DNA of 64,000 bases. Origin: Prodigiosinella confusarubida (GTDB lineage Bacteria; Pseudomonadota; Gammaproteobacteria; Enterobacterales; Enterobacteriaceae). Positions 25,781 to 35,784 of the stretch are shown piece by piece. The notes under the pieces are model-generated. The model was not told the DNA's origin. It was given only the letters and a program-made list of their open reading frames with translations, and ran no database searches. The first letter of the stretch is position 1, and every line of letters begins with the position of its first letter. The translations under genes and the position numbers were made by a program. The DNA is taken from NCBI RefSeq assembly GCF_002847015.1, contig NZ_CP025085.1:3596001-3660000 (forward strand), read 5' to 3'.

Positions 25781-27649
25781 TTATTCCGCCGTAGCCGGAT
25801 ATTCCTGTTGTATCACCTCGGCAAAATCACGACACATCACGTCATCGCCATGCAGATTATCTGCCAGTACCCGCTCACCATCCACCACCCGAATTCTGGC
25901 ATTCAAATTAAAGTCCGCTGCTGGCTGAGGACGTTTTGCCGCCGCGGTGATAGTCGCTTCAGCCGCTTGCCAGACGTCATCCACTGTCTGGTTACAGACC
26001 GTCGCCAGATAATCCGGGTTAAATCCCTCACCAGTCAGGCTACGTAGGGTGTCGTCATGACTGACACTGTTACCCGGGTTCCAGTAATGTTGCGCCAGAT
26101 CCGGACCAATTAGTGGATTGTCCGTCAGGTAACCATCGCGTTGCAGGAAGAAATGGCGCGTCTGTTCAACGGCCATCAATGCCAGCAAGTATCCCTGATA
26201 CGAACAGGCGGACTCCATTGACAGCAAATGCGGGATCGCCAGCGTAGGACGTGGGCTGCCGTCGATGCCCAAAATACGCCGTTCCGTATCCCGCGCCAGC
26301 TCGGTAACCGCCTGCGGTGTGAGCTGGTCATCGTCCCAGGAATAGAGCTGCCATTCAAAATAGGGCACCAGCAGAATATGCCGCTCATTAAACGCTCGCA
26401 TGGGTTGACGAGTGCGGATATCCGCCTGAATTAGCGCATCGGGAATCACATCGCCTTCAACATTAGTGGCGTAGCGCTTCAACCAGTCAGCATCCTGCAA
26501 TAAGCTGTCGCAAAACATTGATTGTGTCTCGGCATACGCCATCGACGTTGGCGGAAACTCTTGAGAGAAACAGGGGGCATTCTGGCGAATATTGGCAAAA
26601 TGCGCCGCATGCCCGCCTTCGTGAAATAACGTATTGATGCCATTCGCCCCACTGCCGATCTGGTCTGGTTTCGCCAGGCTGGTAAAGTTGATACGCGCTG
26701 GCACCCAGTGCCCTTGCTGAATAAACGGTGGCACCGGTTCGTGCATAAACCCGTTTTCATATTTGCCCTTGCGCACCAGCAGATCGAGCTGCATGTCGGC
26801 GCCGTTAAAACCGATGTGCAGACGTTTGAAACTGTTTACCCAACGTTCAAGTGATGCGGCAAACGGGAAGTAAGGATCAAGCTGGCGGGTTACATCCCCT
26901 GAACTGGTATAACGGACATTCCAGGGTTGTAATGCGTCTTCCCCGTTTTCCGCCGACAGTTGACGCAGACTACGCAGATTGGCGTCACGGGTTTGCGCTT
27001 CAAAGCGGTCCAGAATGGCAAAGAGTTGCTCCGCTGTCATACGCTCGGTCTTATTGACCTTGTAATCGAAGTAATTACGATAGCCCATCTGACGTGCGAA
27101 ACGATTACGCAGGCTGACCAACGTTAAAAATCCATGCTGTAATAACCACTGCTCCAGATCGCGTAATGCCTGCTGTGAACTACGCCGAGAAGCTTCGTTA
27201 TCGTTGGTGGCCTGATTGGTTAGCAACTCGCCCAATGAAGCCTCAACCCGCTCGCCTTCTTCATTCAGATGGGTCATCTCATAGGTTTTACGTTGAGAAT
27301 ACAGCGTATTTTCCGCTGAGATAAGTTCATCCAGCAGGGATTGTGCCTGAGGATCTTCAATCACATTACAATCGAAAAAACGATACCAACCGCGTAAGCC
27401 GTGTAACAACGCTGCGTTATCCACGGTATGCGGTGCCGCCTCCAGCGTGGCAATATGCGCACGCAATGTCGCCAATTGCTGTGGTTGTGAGATAAAACGC
27501 TTGTAGGCACTTTCCGCCTCGGCAAAACGAGCCGCCACATCGTCGTTGCCGGTTCCCATATAGTATTGCCAGAACAGATCTTCTTTAGTCTGGTGCACCG
27601 CAAGATAGTCGCGGTTCAGCGCATTGAAATAATCCACTACCTGTTGCAT
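25781..27649 (-). CDS. M3-like zinc metallopeptidase
   Basis: The 622-residue protein has the thermolysin-type zinc motif HEGGH (residues 343-347, in NTLFHEGGHAAHFANI) and a downstream glutamate in MAYAETQSMFCDS (Glu374) as third ligand. This fits the M3/oligoendopeptidase clan of cytoplasmic oligopeptidases. No signal peptide is present. The start is ATG 27649, with AGAAGGA upstream; the frame is open 75 codons further and runs into ybiB, without a site. It probably degrades peptides, but its substrate range is unknown. It lies 46 bases after ybiB and may share its transcript. Confidence 0.8.
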   Translation of the reverse strand: MQQVVDYFNALNRDYLAVHQTKEDLFWQYYMGTGNDDVAARFAEAESAYKRFISQPQQLATLRAHIATLEAAPHTVDNAALLHGLRGWYRFFDCNVIEDPQAQSLLDELISAENTLYSQRKTYEMTHLNEEGERVEASLGELLTNQATNDNEASRRSSQQALRDLEQWLLQHGFLTLVSLRNRFARQMGYRNYFDYKVNKTERMTAEQLFAILDRFEAQTRDANLRSLRQLSAENGEDALQPWNVRYTSSGDVTRQLDPYFPFAASLERWVNSFKRLHIGFNGADMQLDLLVRKGKYENGFMHEPVPPFIQQGHWVPARINFTSLAKPDQIGSGANGINTLFHEGGHAAHFANIRQNAPCFSQEFPPTSMAYAETQSMFCDSLLQDADWLKRYATNVEGDVIPDALIQADIRTRQPMRAFNERHILLVPYFEWQLYSWDDDQLTPQAVTELARDTERRILGIDGSPRPTLAIPHLLSMESACSYQGYLLALMAVEQTRHFFLQRDGYLTDNPLIGPDLAQHYWNPGNSVSHDDTLRSLTGEGFNPDYLATVCNQTVDDVWQAAEATITAAAKRPQPAADFNLNARIRVVDGERVLADNLHGDDVMCRDFAEVIQQEYPATAE

Positions 27650-27695
27650 GACTAATCCTTCTCTTATTTTTTGCCGCTGAGGGAAATATTCACCT

Positions 27696-28661
27696 TCAGC
27701 CCAGTTGCTTTCTGATGGCGGAGGCGGCCTGCTCCATCGTGGATGCAGCCCCGCTTGCCACCAGGCAACAAGCCAGTTGCAGACGAATTGCCTGCGGTAT
27801 GGCCTGTTCCCCCGCCAGGCATTGTGCCGTCCAGCGGGCTGTCGTCTCGGCGTCTTTTGTGGCGGGCAGCGCATCGGCAGCCACCACGATATCCTGCCGC
27901 AATTGCAGTACCTGTTGCTGCTGATGGATAAAATGTATCTCCGGACAACGCTCGGGATGGGCGTAGACTTCCCCTTCCGTACCGTGCATCAACAACGCCC
28001 GTCCACCCATATTCTGAAAAAATGAGGCAACCCGTGTCACATATTCCGGATGAGACACACTGGCTAACCGAAGCGCCGCCCCTTCAGCAAACGGAGTCGC
28101 TATTTTCGCCAGCGTATGCGCACTGTTTCGCACCCCCATCCGCCAGCGGAAATTCAGTTGCCGTTCCATCGGCGGACACAGGACGGATACCGGCATAAAC
28201 ACGGGCTTCCCACTGTCCAGCCGCTTCTGCGCCTCTATGTTGTCCTTTACCGGCATCACCCCCAACTCATGCAGAATTTCCGCACTGGTCACCCGGGTAG
28301 GATCCTCACTAACGCCGTGGATCAGCACCGGGAAACCGAGCTTTGATAGTAGTAACGCCAGCAATGGCGTCAGACAGGCCTGCTTGCGCGCGCCGTTATA
28401 GCTGGGAATCACGATGGGTGGTAATCGCTGCGCGGGAGGGTTCAAATGCAGAGTCTGCTCACACATTGCTTGATAAAAACCACGCATCTCGGCGTCTGAC
28501 TCCCCTTTGATACGAAACGCGATCAATAATCCCCCCAACACCAGTTCAGGAACCTGATCGTTGAGCATCTCACGGTAAAGTTCGTAGGCGGTAGTCTGGT
28601 CTATATCCCGGGCGTGCTGTTTGCCGCGCCCGACTTCTTTGATAATTTTAGTGAAATCCAT
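27696..28661 (-). CDS. ybiB: YbiB, TrpD2-type DNA-binding protein
   Basis: The 321-residue product matches E. coli YbiB (MDFTKIIKEVGRGKQHARDI, VIPSYNGARKQACLTPLLALLL, HGVSEDPTRV, RWRMGVRNSAHTLAK, MHGTEGEVYA). It has the fold of anthranilate phosphoribosyltransferase, but the family (TrpD2) is reported to bind nucleic acids and not to make tryptophan. In E. coli ybiB lies beside dinG and is SOS-linked; here a SulP gene lies between the two. Start at 28661 by comparison with the family; the Shine-Dalgarno sequence is weak. Confidence 0.88.
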   Translation of the reverse strand: MDFTKIIKEVGRGKQHARDIDQTTAYELYREMLNDQVPELVLGGLLIAFRIKGESDAEMRGFYQAMCEQTLHLNPPAQRLPPIVIPSYNGARKQACLTPLLALLLSKLGFPVLIHGVSEDPTRVTSAEILHELGVMPVKDNIEAQKRLDSGKPVFMPVSVLCPPMERQLNFRWRMGVRNSAHTLAKIATPFAEGAALRLASVSHPEYVTRVASFFQNMGGRALLMHGTEGEVYAHPERCPEIHFIHQQQQVLQLRQDIVVAADALPATKDAETTARWTAQCLAGEQAIPQAIRLQLACCLVASGAASTMEQAASAIRKQLG

Positions 28662-28947
28662 GATGCGTCTCATCACTAATACGGTAGTCAATCGGCTAAC
28701 TGCGAAAATACCATGTTTTTATTTGATCCGTGTCACCAAAGCCATTATTATCGCCCGCGCATTAATAACAACCTATTAACGATTTATCTTTTATGCGTAT
28801 TTCGCCACGCTGATCCATCCTTTTTTACAAACTGTACACCCACACGTAACCATTTTGCGCGCAACATGCGCCTGTCGCCGATGAATCGGCGCCAACCGAC
28901 AGACCAGTCGGTGTATTGATAATCGCTTTATTAACCAACAAGGCCTT

Positions 28948-30432
28948 ATGACTATGTTGTTGTCTTCAAACCGCCAGGACTGGCTTGGCAATATCCGTGG
29001 CGATATTCTGGCGGGTATCGTTGTTGCTCTGGCGTTGATTCCAGAATCCATTGCCTTTTCCATTATTGCTGGTGTTGACCCTAAAATCGGGCTATATGCC
29101 GCATTCTGCATCACTATCGTGATCGCGTTCATTGGTGGCCGTCCCGGCATGATTTCTTCCGCTACCGGCGCCATGGCGCTACTGATGGTCACGCTAGTGA
29201 AAGAACATGGACTGGAATACCTGTTTGCCGCGACGCTGCTGGCGGGTATGCTGCAAGTTCTGGCCGGTTATCTGAAGCTGGGCAGTCTGATGCGCTTCGT
29301 CTCTCATTCGGTGATTGTCGGGTTTGTGAACGCACTGGCTATCCTGATTTTCATGGCCCAGCTACCTGAACTGACGCATGTTGGCTGGCCGGTTTATGCC
29401 ATGACAGCGCTGGGACTCGCCATTATTTATCTCTTCCCCTTTATCACCCGTAGCATCCCATCTCCGCTGGTTTGCATTATCGTGTTGACGATCCTGTCAC
29501 TCAGCCTGGGGCTGGATATTCGAACCGTGGGCGATATGGGCCAGCTACCGGATACACTGCCGGTTTTCGCCCTGCCGGATATCCCGGTAAACCTGCACAC
29601 ATTGGCGGTGATTTTCCCTTATTCCGCAGGGTTGGCCGCGGTCGGGCTACTGGAATCGATGATGACGTCCACCATCGTTGATGAGATGACCGACACGTCC
29701 AGCGATAAAAACCGGGAATGCAAAGCTCAGGGAATTGCCAACATGGTGACGTCACTGATGGGCGGAATGGCGGGTTGCGCCATGATTGGTCAGTCGGTGA
29801 TTAATATTAAATCCGGTGGACGTGGACGCCTCTCGACGCTGACCGCTGGTGTCTTCCTGTTGTGTCTGGTCATGTTTCTGCGCGACTGGGTATCCCACAT
29901 TCCGATGGCTGCACTGGTTGCCGTCATGATCATGGTATCCATCAGCACTTTTTCCTGGCGTTCCATCCGTGACCTGCGGACACATCCGGTTTCCACCAGC
30001 GTGGTGATGCTGACCACCGTCACGGTTGTAGTGACAACCCATAATCTAGCCTATGGCGTTCTGGTTGGTGTATTGATTGCGGGGATTAATTTCGCCAACA
30101 AAGTGGCTCAGTTTATGCTGGTAGACAGCGTTGTTTCAGAAAATACCCGACATTATCAGGTTAAAGGACAGTTGTTCTTCGCTTCTGCTGAACGATTTGC
30201 CAATAGTTTTGATTTTAATGACAGCATTAATCACATCGTTATCGATTTGCACCATGCACACTGTTGGGACATCACATCCGTCAGCGCACTGGATAAAGTG
30301 GTCATGAAATTCAGACGCCTGGGCAAGCAGGTTGACGTCACCGGATTAAACACCGCCAGTGCTACGATTGTCGATAAATTCGCCATTCATGACAAACCCA
30401 TCGACGCGACGAAACTACTGGAAGAGCATTAA
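28948..30432 (+). CDS. SulP-family anion transporter with STAS domain
   Basis: The 494-residue protein has a SulP membrane domain (about residues 10-390, starting DILAGIVVALALIPESIAFSIIAGVDPKIGLYA) and a short cytoplasmic STAS domain at the C-terminus (about 405-490). Members carry sulfate, bicarbonate or dicarboxylates with sodium or protons. Which anion is used is not evident. It interrupts the E. coli order between dinG and ybiB, so it is probably a lineage-specific insertion. A hairpin (30474-30495) separates it from the convergent dinG. Confidence 0.88.
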   Translation: MTMLLSSNRQDWLGNIRGDILAGIVVALALIPESIAFSIIAGVDPKIGLYAAFCITIVIAFIGGRPGMISSATGAMALLMVTLVKEHGLEYLFAATLLAGMLQVLAGYLKLGSLMRFVSHSVIVGFVNALAILIFMAQLPELTHVGWPVYAMTALGLAIIYLFPFITRSIPSPLVCIIVLTILSLSLGLDIRTVGDMGQLPDTLPVFALPDIPVNLHTLAVIFPYSAGLAAVGLLESMMTSTIVDEMTDTSSDKNRECKAQGIANMVTSLMGGMAGCAMIGQSVINIKSGGRGRLSTLTAGVFLLCLVMFLRDWVSHIPMAALVAVMIMVSISTFSWRSIRDLRTHPVSTSVVMLTTVTVVVTTHNLAYGVLVGVLIAGINFANKVAQFMLVDSVVSENTRHYQVKGQLFFASAERFANSFDFNDSINHIVIDLHHAHCWDITSVSALDKVVMKFRRLGKQVDVTGLNTASATIVDKFAIHDKPIDATKLLEEH

Positions 30433-30473
30433 CGGACATCACTACTAAGTACGTCGTCTTTTCAGACACAACG

Positions 30474-30495
30474 GGCTACCAGGCAACGGGTAGCC
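30474..30495. terminator. Terminator between the SulP gene and dinG
   Basis: GGCTACC / GGTAGCC stem with an 8-base loop, followed by TGTTT on the plus strand, ends three bases before the dinG stop codon. Confidence 0.6.
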
Positions 30496-30498
30496 TGT

Positions 30499-32619
30499 TT
30501 ACGCATCGGCTTCACCCTCTTCCGGCATATCGCGCTGTTCAATTGGAAATACCGGCAACGCTGCCAGTAATTGTGCCCCATAACTTTTAGTCAGCAGACG
30601 ACGATCGTAGATCACTATTTCGCCGAAACAATCATGACTGCGGATCAGTCGTCCCACCTGCTGGATCAATCTGAACGACGCACTCGGCAGACTCTGAACC
30701 ACAAACGGATGGCGCTTCAGGCTTTTCAACCATTCGCCTTCGGTCAGGATCACCGGACTGTCAATCGGCGGAAAGGCTATCTTGTGAATATGCACTTGCG
30801 TTAACAGCTCACCTTTCAGATCCAGCCCTTCCGCAAAAGATTGTAGGCCGACCAGCACGCTGGTTTGCCCCTCTTCTACCCGCTGGCGATGCAGTTCCAC
30901 CAATCGATAGCGAGGCTGGTCGCCCTGCACCAGCAGCATTAACCGCAAATCGGTCACTTGTATCAGAAACAGTTGCATAGCACGCTGGCTGGCAAACAGC
31001 ATTAGCATGCCTTTATGGGTATTTTTTTGAAGTTCCGAGCGAAAAAAACGTGCCATTTCAGCAACATGTTGTGCTTCGCACGCCATCAGCGGCTCATAGC
31101 GCATTTTAGGGATCACTAACCGACCTTGCTCACGGTGATTAAACGGCGAATCCAGGGCAATAAACGTATCCCCCTCTTCTTCACTCAGCCCCGACAGCTC
31201 TTGCAAACGGGTAAAACTGTTCAGTGAGCGCAGCGTCGCCGAGGTCATCACGACATGAGAAAGATTGCGCCACAGTAATCGGTCAAGCTGGTCGCAAACA
31301 CGGATCCCAGCACAATGCAGATAAAGATGCGGCTGGCCGTCCCACATCTCGCGGACAATCCACTTGGAAACCGGCGCATTGGAAGATTGCTCCAGCGCCG
31401 CCAGACGCCATAATTTACTCACCGTTTCCAGATAATTCAGGATCCGGCTCATCCGCAACATGGTGTGGTGTAATCGCACTATATCGTGCTGGCCGGTTTT
31501 TTCGCCCAGATCATTGAGCATGTACTCTGCCAGTCCGCGCAGACTGTCGGTCAGCTTGAACAGGCGGGAGCAGACATCGCTCATTTCTTCCGGCAATTTT
31601 CCCATTGGGAAACGATAATCCGCCGATACGTTGTCGACGGGCAGGAACGACACGCACATCTGCTCAAATATCTGCATCCGTTCCCGCACTTCACCACAAT
31701 GCGCTAACAGCCGTTCGGCGTTAGCCAACCGAGGCGGCGATTTCGGCGCAAACTGTACCATGCAGATGCCCATTTGTTGCACCAGCTGTTCCAACTGGTA
31801 CTGAGTCACGCTGTGGGTAATATCAGCGGATACTTCTAATGCATCCCGTGCAACATCAGGCACGTGATGCCCTTCATCCAATACCAGTAACAGATTTTTG
31901 GCGCTGGGTAACACCGAATCACTTTCCATCGCCGCCATCACCAAGGCATGATTGGTGACTACCACATCAGCCTCTTCAATCTCACGCCGGGCGATAAAAA
32001 ACGGGCATTCGCGGAAATAGTGACAGTTACGCCCCAGACAGTTCGCCTTATCAGTGCTGAGCCTGGCCCACAGCCCATCAGCTATCGATGCCTGATAATG
32101 ATCCCGAAGTCCGTCCCAGGTATGACTCTGCAAGGCTTTTGCCAGTTTTGTGCAGATGGCCTGTTCTTCGCGACTGGAAGGAACCCGTTCATCATCCAGA
32201 AACAGGGTTAAATCCCCTTGTGCATCGACATCCGTCGCCATGACCGCCAGATTACGTGGACAGATATAACGTCCCCGACCAAACGCCGCCGTAAATTTCA
32301 AGTCGGGAATGAACGACTTCAGCAGCGGTAAATCCTTGCTAAAAAGCTGATCCTGTAGTGCGACATTGGCCGTACTGACCACCAGCGTTTTCAGTTCAGA
32401 CCGACCGACCGCGATGCCTGGAATCAGGTATGACAGGGTTTTCCCCACCCCAGTCGGCGCTTCGATGACTAAATGGCGCGGATAATCGCCCGCCAGCGCT
32501 TTAGCCACTTCAGCTATCATCTGTCGCTGTGGAGTACGGGAAACAAAATCCGGAATTTGCTGCTGCAATGCCTTATACCATTGGCCGATCTGCAGTTTTA
32601 ACGCGGGGGAAAGGGCCAT
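30499..32619 (-). CDS. dinG: ATP-dependent DNA helicase DinG
   Basis: The 706-residue XPD-like superfamily 2 helicase unwinds DNA 5' to 3' and resolves R-loops. Walker A is EAPTGVGKT (residues 53-61), and the DEAH box reads VLDEGHH. The four cysteines that hold the 4Fe-4S cluster are all present at the E. coli positions (Cys120, Cys194, Cys199, Cys205). The C-terminal helicase domain ends near QVGRLIRSHDCFGEIVIYDRR. E. coli dinG is LexA-controlled; I could not find a CTG-N10-CAG box within about 150 bases upstream here. Confidence 0.96.
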   Translation of the reverse strand: MALSPALKLQIGQWYKALQQQIPDFVSRTPQRQMIAEVAKALAGDYPRHLVIEAPTGVGKTLSYLIPGIAVGRSELKTLVVSTANVALQDQLFSKDLPLLKSFIPDLKFTAAFGRGRYICPRNLAVMATDVDAQGDLTLFLDDERVPSSREEQAICTKLAKALQSHTWDGLRDHYQASIADGLWARLSTDKANCLGRNCHYFRECPFFIARREIEEADVVVTNHALVMAAMESDSVLPSAKNLLLVLDEGHHVPDVARDALEVSADITHSVTQYQLEQLVQQMGICMVQFAPKSPPRLANAERLLAHCGEVRERMQIFEQMCVSFLPVDNVSADYRFPMGKLPEEMSDVCSRLFKLTDSLRGLAEYMLNDLGEKTGQHDIVRLHHTMLRMSRILNYLETVSKLWRLAALEQSSNAPVSKWIVREMWDGQPHLYLHCAGIRVCDQLDRLLWRNLSHVVMTSATLRSLNSFTRLQELSGLSEEEGDTFIALDSPFNHREQGRLVIPKMRYEPLMACEAQHVAEMARFFRSELQKNTHKGMLMLFASQRAMQLFLIQVTDLRLMLLVQGDQPRYRLVELHRQRVEEGQTSVLVGLQSFAEGLDLKGELLTQVHIHKIAFPPIDSPVILTEGEWLKSLKRHPFVVQSLPSASFRLIQQVGRLIRSHDCFGEIVIYDRRLLTKSYGAQLLAALPVFPIEQRDMPEEGEADA

Positions 32620-32763
32620 GCCTGCTCAATATCAGTTAATTCAGCAGGCATTGTCCCACAGACGGCAGGTAATACGCCACTTTCGTTATGGAAGCGCAGG
32701 TTTACACCACGTCTTTACCACCGTGGATGATACGAATTCAAGAAACCGACAGCGGCAGTTTGC

Positions 32764-32791
32764 TTGTATCACCAGCGGAAGGCTTTATAAT
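32764..32791 (+). promoter_or_regulatory. Sigma-70 promoter of the small membrane protein gene
   Basis: TTGTAT (32764-32769) and a perfect TATAAT (32786-32791) are separated by 16 bases. A ribosome binding site and start codon follow within 30 bases. Confidence 0.6.
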
Positions 32792-32819
32792 CCAGAGGAA
32801 TTAACGAAAGGATAACCTG

Positions 32820-32927
32820 ATGAGTTTAAGCAAGCTGGGTATGATCGGGCTATTTGCCCTGTGTGCATTGAGTGGTATTGGTGGCGTCATGCTGGTGGGT
32901 TATATCATTATTGTTCACAGCAACTGA
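32820..32927 (+). CDS. Small (35-residue) membrane protein
   Basis: The reading frame encodes MSLSKLGMIGLFALCALSGI followed by GGVMLVGYIIIVHSN, which is almost one hydrophobic stretch: a short polar start, one or two membrane passes and a polar end. It has its own promoter (TATAAT at 32786) and AAAGGA seven bases before ATG 32820, so expression is likely. No family is recognised. It lies between divergent dinG and convergent bglX. The G-x-x-G-G pattern in the middle could serve helix packing. The role is unknown; such proteins often modulate a larger membrane partner. Confidence 0.6.
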   Translation: MSLSKLGMIGLFALCALSGIGGVMLVGYIIIVHSN

Positions 32928-33067
32928 CCATACGATAACGGCAGACTCGTGTCTGAGGGGAAAAACTATTCAACCGCTATTGCCCCTGTACCATCATTCC
33001 CTGATGGCGTTTCCCGACCCCATCACGGTGGTCAGGAAACGGAATTGATGAAGGCATTAACGCCAAG

Positions 33068-33105
33068 AAAGGTGTTAATGCAAGGTAAGGTGTTAAAGCA
33101 AGGTA
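33068..33105. repeat. 18-base imperfect tandem repeat at the bglX 3' end
   Basis: AAGGTGTTAATGCAAGGT is followed by AAGGTGTTAAAGCAAGGT, and a third partial unit (AAAGTGCTG) runs into the bglX stop codon region. The bglX stop codon lies inside the repeat, so expansion would have changed the sequence just after the gene. Confidence 0.6.
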
Positions 33106-35402
33106 AAGTGCTGTGTTTTCACCCGTTCTGAATCCACGCCAATCATGACATCAAATCGGCCCGGCTCCACAACATGCTGCATTTTCGCGTTATAGAACAT
33201 CAAGTCTTTAGGCGAGAGTGTAAAGCTGACGGTTTTTTCTTCTCCCGGTTGCAGCATCACCCGTTGAAATCCTTTCAGTTCTTTTACCGGACGGCTAACC
33301 GAAGCCACCACATCATGTAAATACAGCTGGATGACGGTTTCTCCTGCGCGTTTACCGGTATTTTTCACTGTCACTGACGCGGTTAATGTTCCGTCGCGTT
33401 TCATGATCGGGCTGGAAAGCCGGATTGCCGACACGTCAAACGTGGTGTAACTCAGGCCATAGCCAAATGGATAGAGCGGGCCATTGGCTTCATCATAATA
33501 ATGCGAGGTGTACTTACCCGGATTCTCCGGCGTATAAGGACGTCCGGTTGGCAGGTGATTATAGTAAATCGGAATCTGCCCTACGGAACGCGGAAAGGAT
33601 ATCGGCAGTCTGCCGGACGGGTTGTAGTCGCCAAACAACACATCTGCAATCGCGTTCCCGCCTTCCGTCCCGCTGAACCAGGTTTCCAGCAATGCGTTTG
33701 CCTGCTGATTTTCACGTACCAGCGCCAAAGGGCGGCCATTCATCAGCACCAGCACCAGGGGTTTACCCGTTGCTTTCAACGCGGTGATTAATGCTTCCTG
33801 ACTATCAGGAATAGTAATATTGGAACGGCTGGAGGCTTCATGCGCCATGCCTTGCGCCTCACCCACTACCGCAACCACGATATCAGACTGTCTGGCCACG
33901 CTCACCGCTTCTTCAATCATCGCCTGGGGCGTGCGGCGATCTACCGTCACCGCAGGTTCATACTGATTCAGGAAATCAATAATCCCTTTATGATTACTGA
34001 TGTTGGCACCTTTGGCATACAGAATATGGGCCTTATCGCCTACGGCGTTTTTAATCCCCTGATATACCGTTACCGACTGTCGGGCAACGCCAGCTGCCGA
34101 CCAACTGCCCATAATGTCGCGTTTACTGTCCGCCAACGGCCCGATCACCGCAATCGTACCGGTTTTTTTCAGTGGCAGAATATTAAGCCGGTTTTTCAGT
34201 AAAACCAGACTTTCGCGCGCCACTTTCCGTGCCGCCAGACGATGCAGACGGCTTTCCGCATTAGTATCCACCGGGTCGGAACCTACTGGCCCAAGGTGAC
34301 GATATGGGTTCTGAAACAACCCCATGTCGTATTTCATATTCAGCACTTTCCGACAGGCCGCCTCGACATCTTTTTCACTTACCGCACCGCTTTTTACCAA
34401 TCCCGGCAAGTAACGACCAAAATATTCATCACTCATGCTCATATCGATACCGGACGTAATGGCAATACGCGAGGCATCGCGCGCATCCGCCGCCACCCCG
34501 TGTTTAATCAGTTCTTTGATGGCGCCATGATCGCTGATTGTGACGCCGTTAAAATGCCACTGATCGCGTAGTACATCTTTCATCAGCCAGCGATTGGAGG
34601 TAGCCGGTACGCCATTGATGGAGTTGAGTGCGATCATGACCCCGCCGCTCCCCGCATCAATCGCAGCCTTATACGGCGGCATATAATCCTGGAACATGCG
34701 CTGCAAGCTCATGTCCACCGTGTTATAGTCGCGGCCACCTTCGACTGCGCCATACAGGGCGTAATGTTTAACACTGGTCATCAGGGAGTGCCGGCCCGTA
34801 AGATCGTCGCCCTGAAAAGCTTTCACCATCACACGGGCAATTTCACTGGTCAGCCAGGTATCCTCGCCAAAGCCTTCGGATACTCGCCCCCAGCGTGGGT
34901 CACGGGTAATATCCACCATCGGCGCCCAGGTCATGTTCAGACCATCTTCAGTCGCCTCATAGGCTGCTGTACGCCCAGTCAGCGCGATGGCATCCATATC
35001 CCAGGAAGAGGCCAACCCCAGCGCGATAGGGAAAATGGTACGCTGACCATGTACTACGTCATAAGCAAAAAACAGTGGAATCTTCAGGCGACTGAGCTGC
35101 ATAGCCTGATCCTGCATCTGCCGGATATCGTGGCGAGTGACAGTATTAAAGATGCCACCCACTTGCCCGTGTCGAATCATTTCACGAATGGCTGCCTTCG
35201 GGTTATCCGCTCCCACGCTGATTAACCGCAGCTGGCCGATTTTTTCTTCCAGCGTCATTCTTTTCAGCAAATCGGTTACAAAAGCATCACGTTGTTGATG
35301 CGAAGTTAACACCACCGTAGGTGGTGTTGTGACCAACGGTTGGGCAGCAACAGCATTACCGGCAAGCCCGATTACAATCGTCAGTGAAGTAAGCCATTTC
35401 AT
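33093..35402 (-). CDS. bglX: Periplasmic beta-glucosidase (GH3)
   Basis: The 769-residue protein matches E. coli BglX in length and layout. A signal peptide (about 20 residues, MKWLTSLTIVIGLAGNAVAA) is followed by the GH3 N-terminal barrel with nucleophile Asp291 in TISDHGAIKEL, the second GH3 domain, and a C-terminal fibronectin-III-like domain (after about residue 660). It releases terminal glucose from beta-glucosides and plant oligosaccharides in the periplasm. The start at 35402 is chosen by the signal peptide; the frame is open 19 codons upstream. Confidence 0.93.
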   Translation of the reverse strand: MKWLTSLTIVIGLAGNAVAAQPLVTTPPTVVLTSHQQRDAFVTDLLKRMTLEEKIGQLRLISVGADNPKAAIREMIRHGQVGGIFNTVTRHDIRQMQDQAMQLSRLKIPLFFAYDVVHGQRTIFPIALGLASSWDMDAIALTGRTAAYEATEDGLNMTWAPMVDITRDPRWGRVSEGFGEDTWLTSEIARVMVKAFQGDDLTGRHSLMTSVKHYALYGAVEGGRDYNTVDMSLQRMFQDYMPPYKAAIDAGSGGVMIALNSINGVPATSNRWLMKDVLRDQWHFNGVTISDHGAIKELIKHGVAADARDASRIAITSGIDMSMSDEYFGRYLPGLVKSGAVSEKDVEAACRKVLNMKYDMGLFQNPYRHLGPVGSDPVDTNAESRLHRLAARKVARESLVLLKNRLNILPLKKTGTIAVIGPLADSKRDIMGSWSAAGVARQSVTVYQGIKNAVGDKAHILYAKGANISNHKGIIDFLNQYEPAVTVDRRTPQAMIEEAVSVARQSDIVVAVVGEAQGMAHEASSRSNITIPDSQEALITALKATGKPLVLVLMNGRPLALVRENQQANALLETWFSGTEGGNAIADVLFGDYNPSGRLPISFPRSVGQIPIYYNHLPTGRPYTPENPGKYTSHYYDEANGPLYPFGYGLSYTTFDVSAIRLSSPIMKRDGTLTASVTVKNTGKRAGETVIQLYLHDVVASVSRPVKELKGFQRVMLQPGEEKTVSFTLSPKDLMFYNAKMQHVVEPGRFDVMIGVDSERVKTQHFTLL

Positions 35403-35784
35403 TATTTTTTCGTACTCAATCAATCCCTTGTTTCTGGCGATATCACCAAAACACGGCATAAAAGTTGGTGGGACAGGTCAGTTAATGTGCCATAACCCTG
35501 AAGTGGCAAGAAGAGTGTTCACCCTCCACATGCCATTGTTGTGATGTACCACAGAATACATCGCACATCATGATAATGATTTTCAGACAAGAAATTGACT
35601 TAAAAGTGAAAGAATTATGCAAGTTGCTGCACAAATGACCATGATCACCGGGTGAAGTGACATCACGCCACATTACGATCAGGACATTATTAGCAGGGCC
35701 GATAGCAGTATGACGTTGATGGTGGAGGCAAGCACCCGGCCTTGGCCGGCCGGGCGCAGGAGAGTGGCTAATTGGCAGAACACA
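35403..35784. other. Intergenic region upstream of bglX
   Basis: It contains the bglX promoter region and, at 35732-35757, the terminator of the aminotransferase gene. No gene is supported. Confidence 0.5.
35732..35757 (-). terminator. GC-rich hairpin after the aminotransferase gene
   Basis: GCACCCGGCC / GGCCGGGCGC forms a 10-base stem with one G-T wobble and a 6-base loop, about 30 bases after the aminotransferase stop. TTGCCT follows on the minus strand. Confidence 0.6.
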
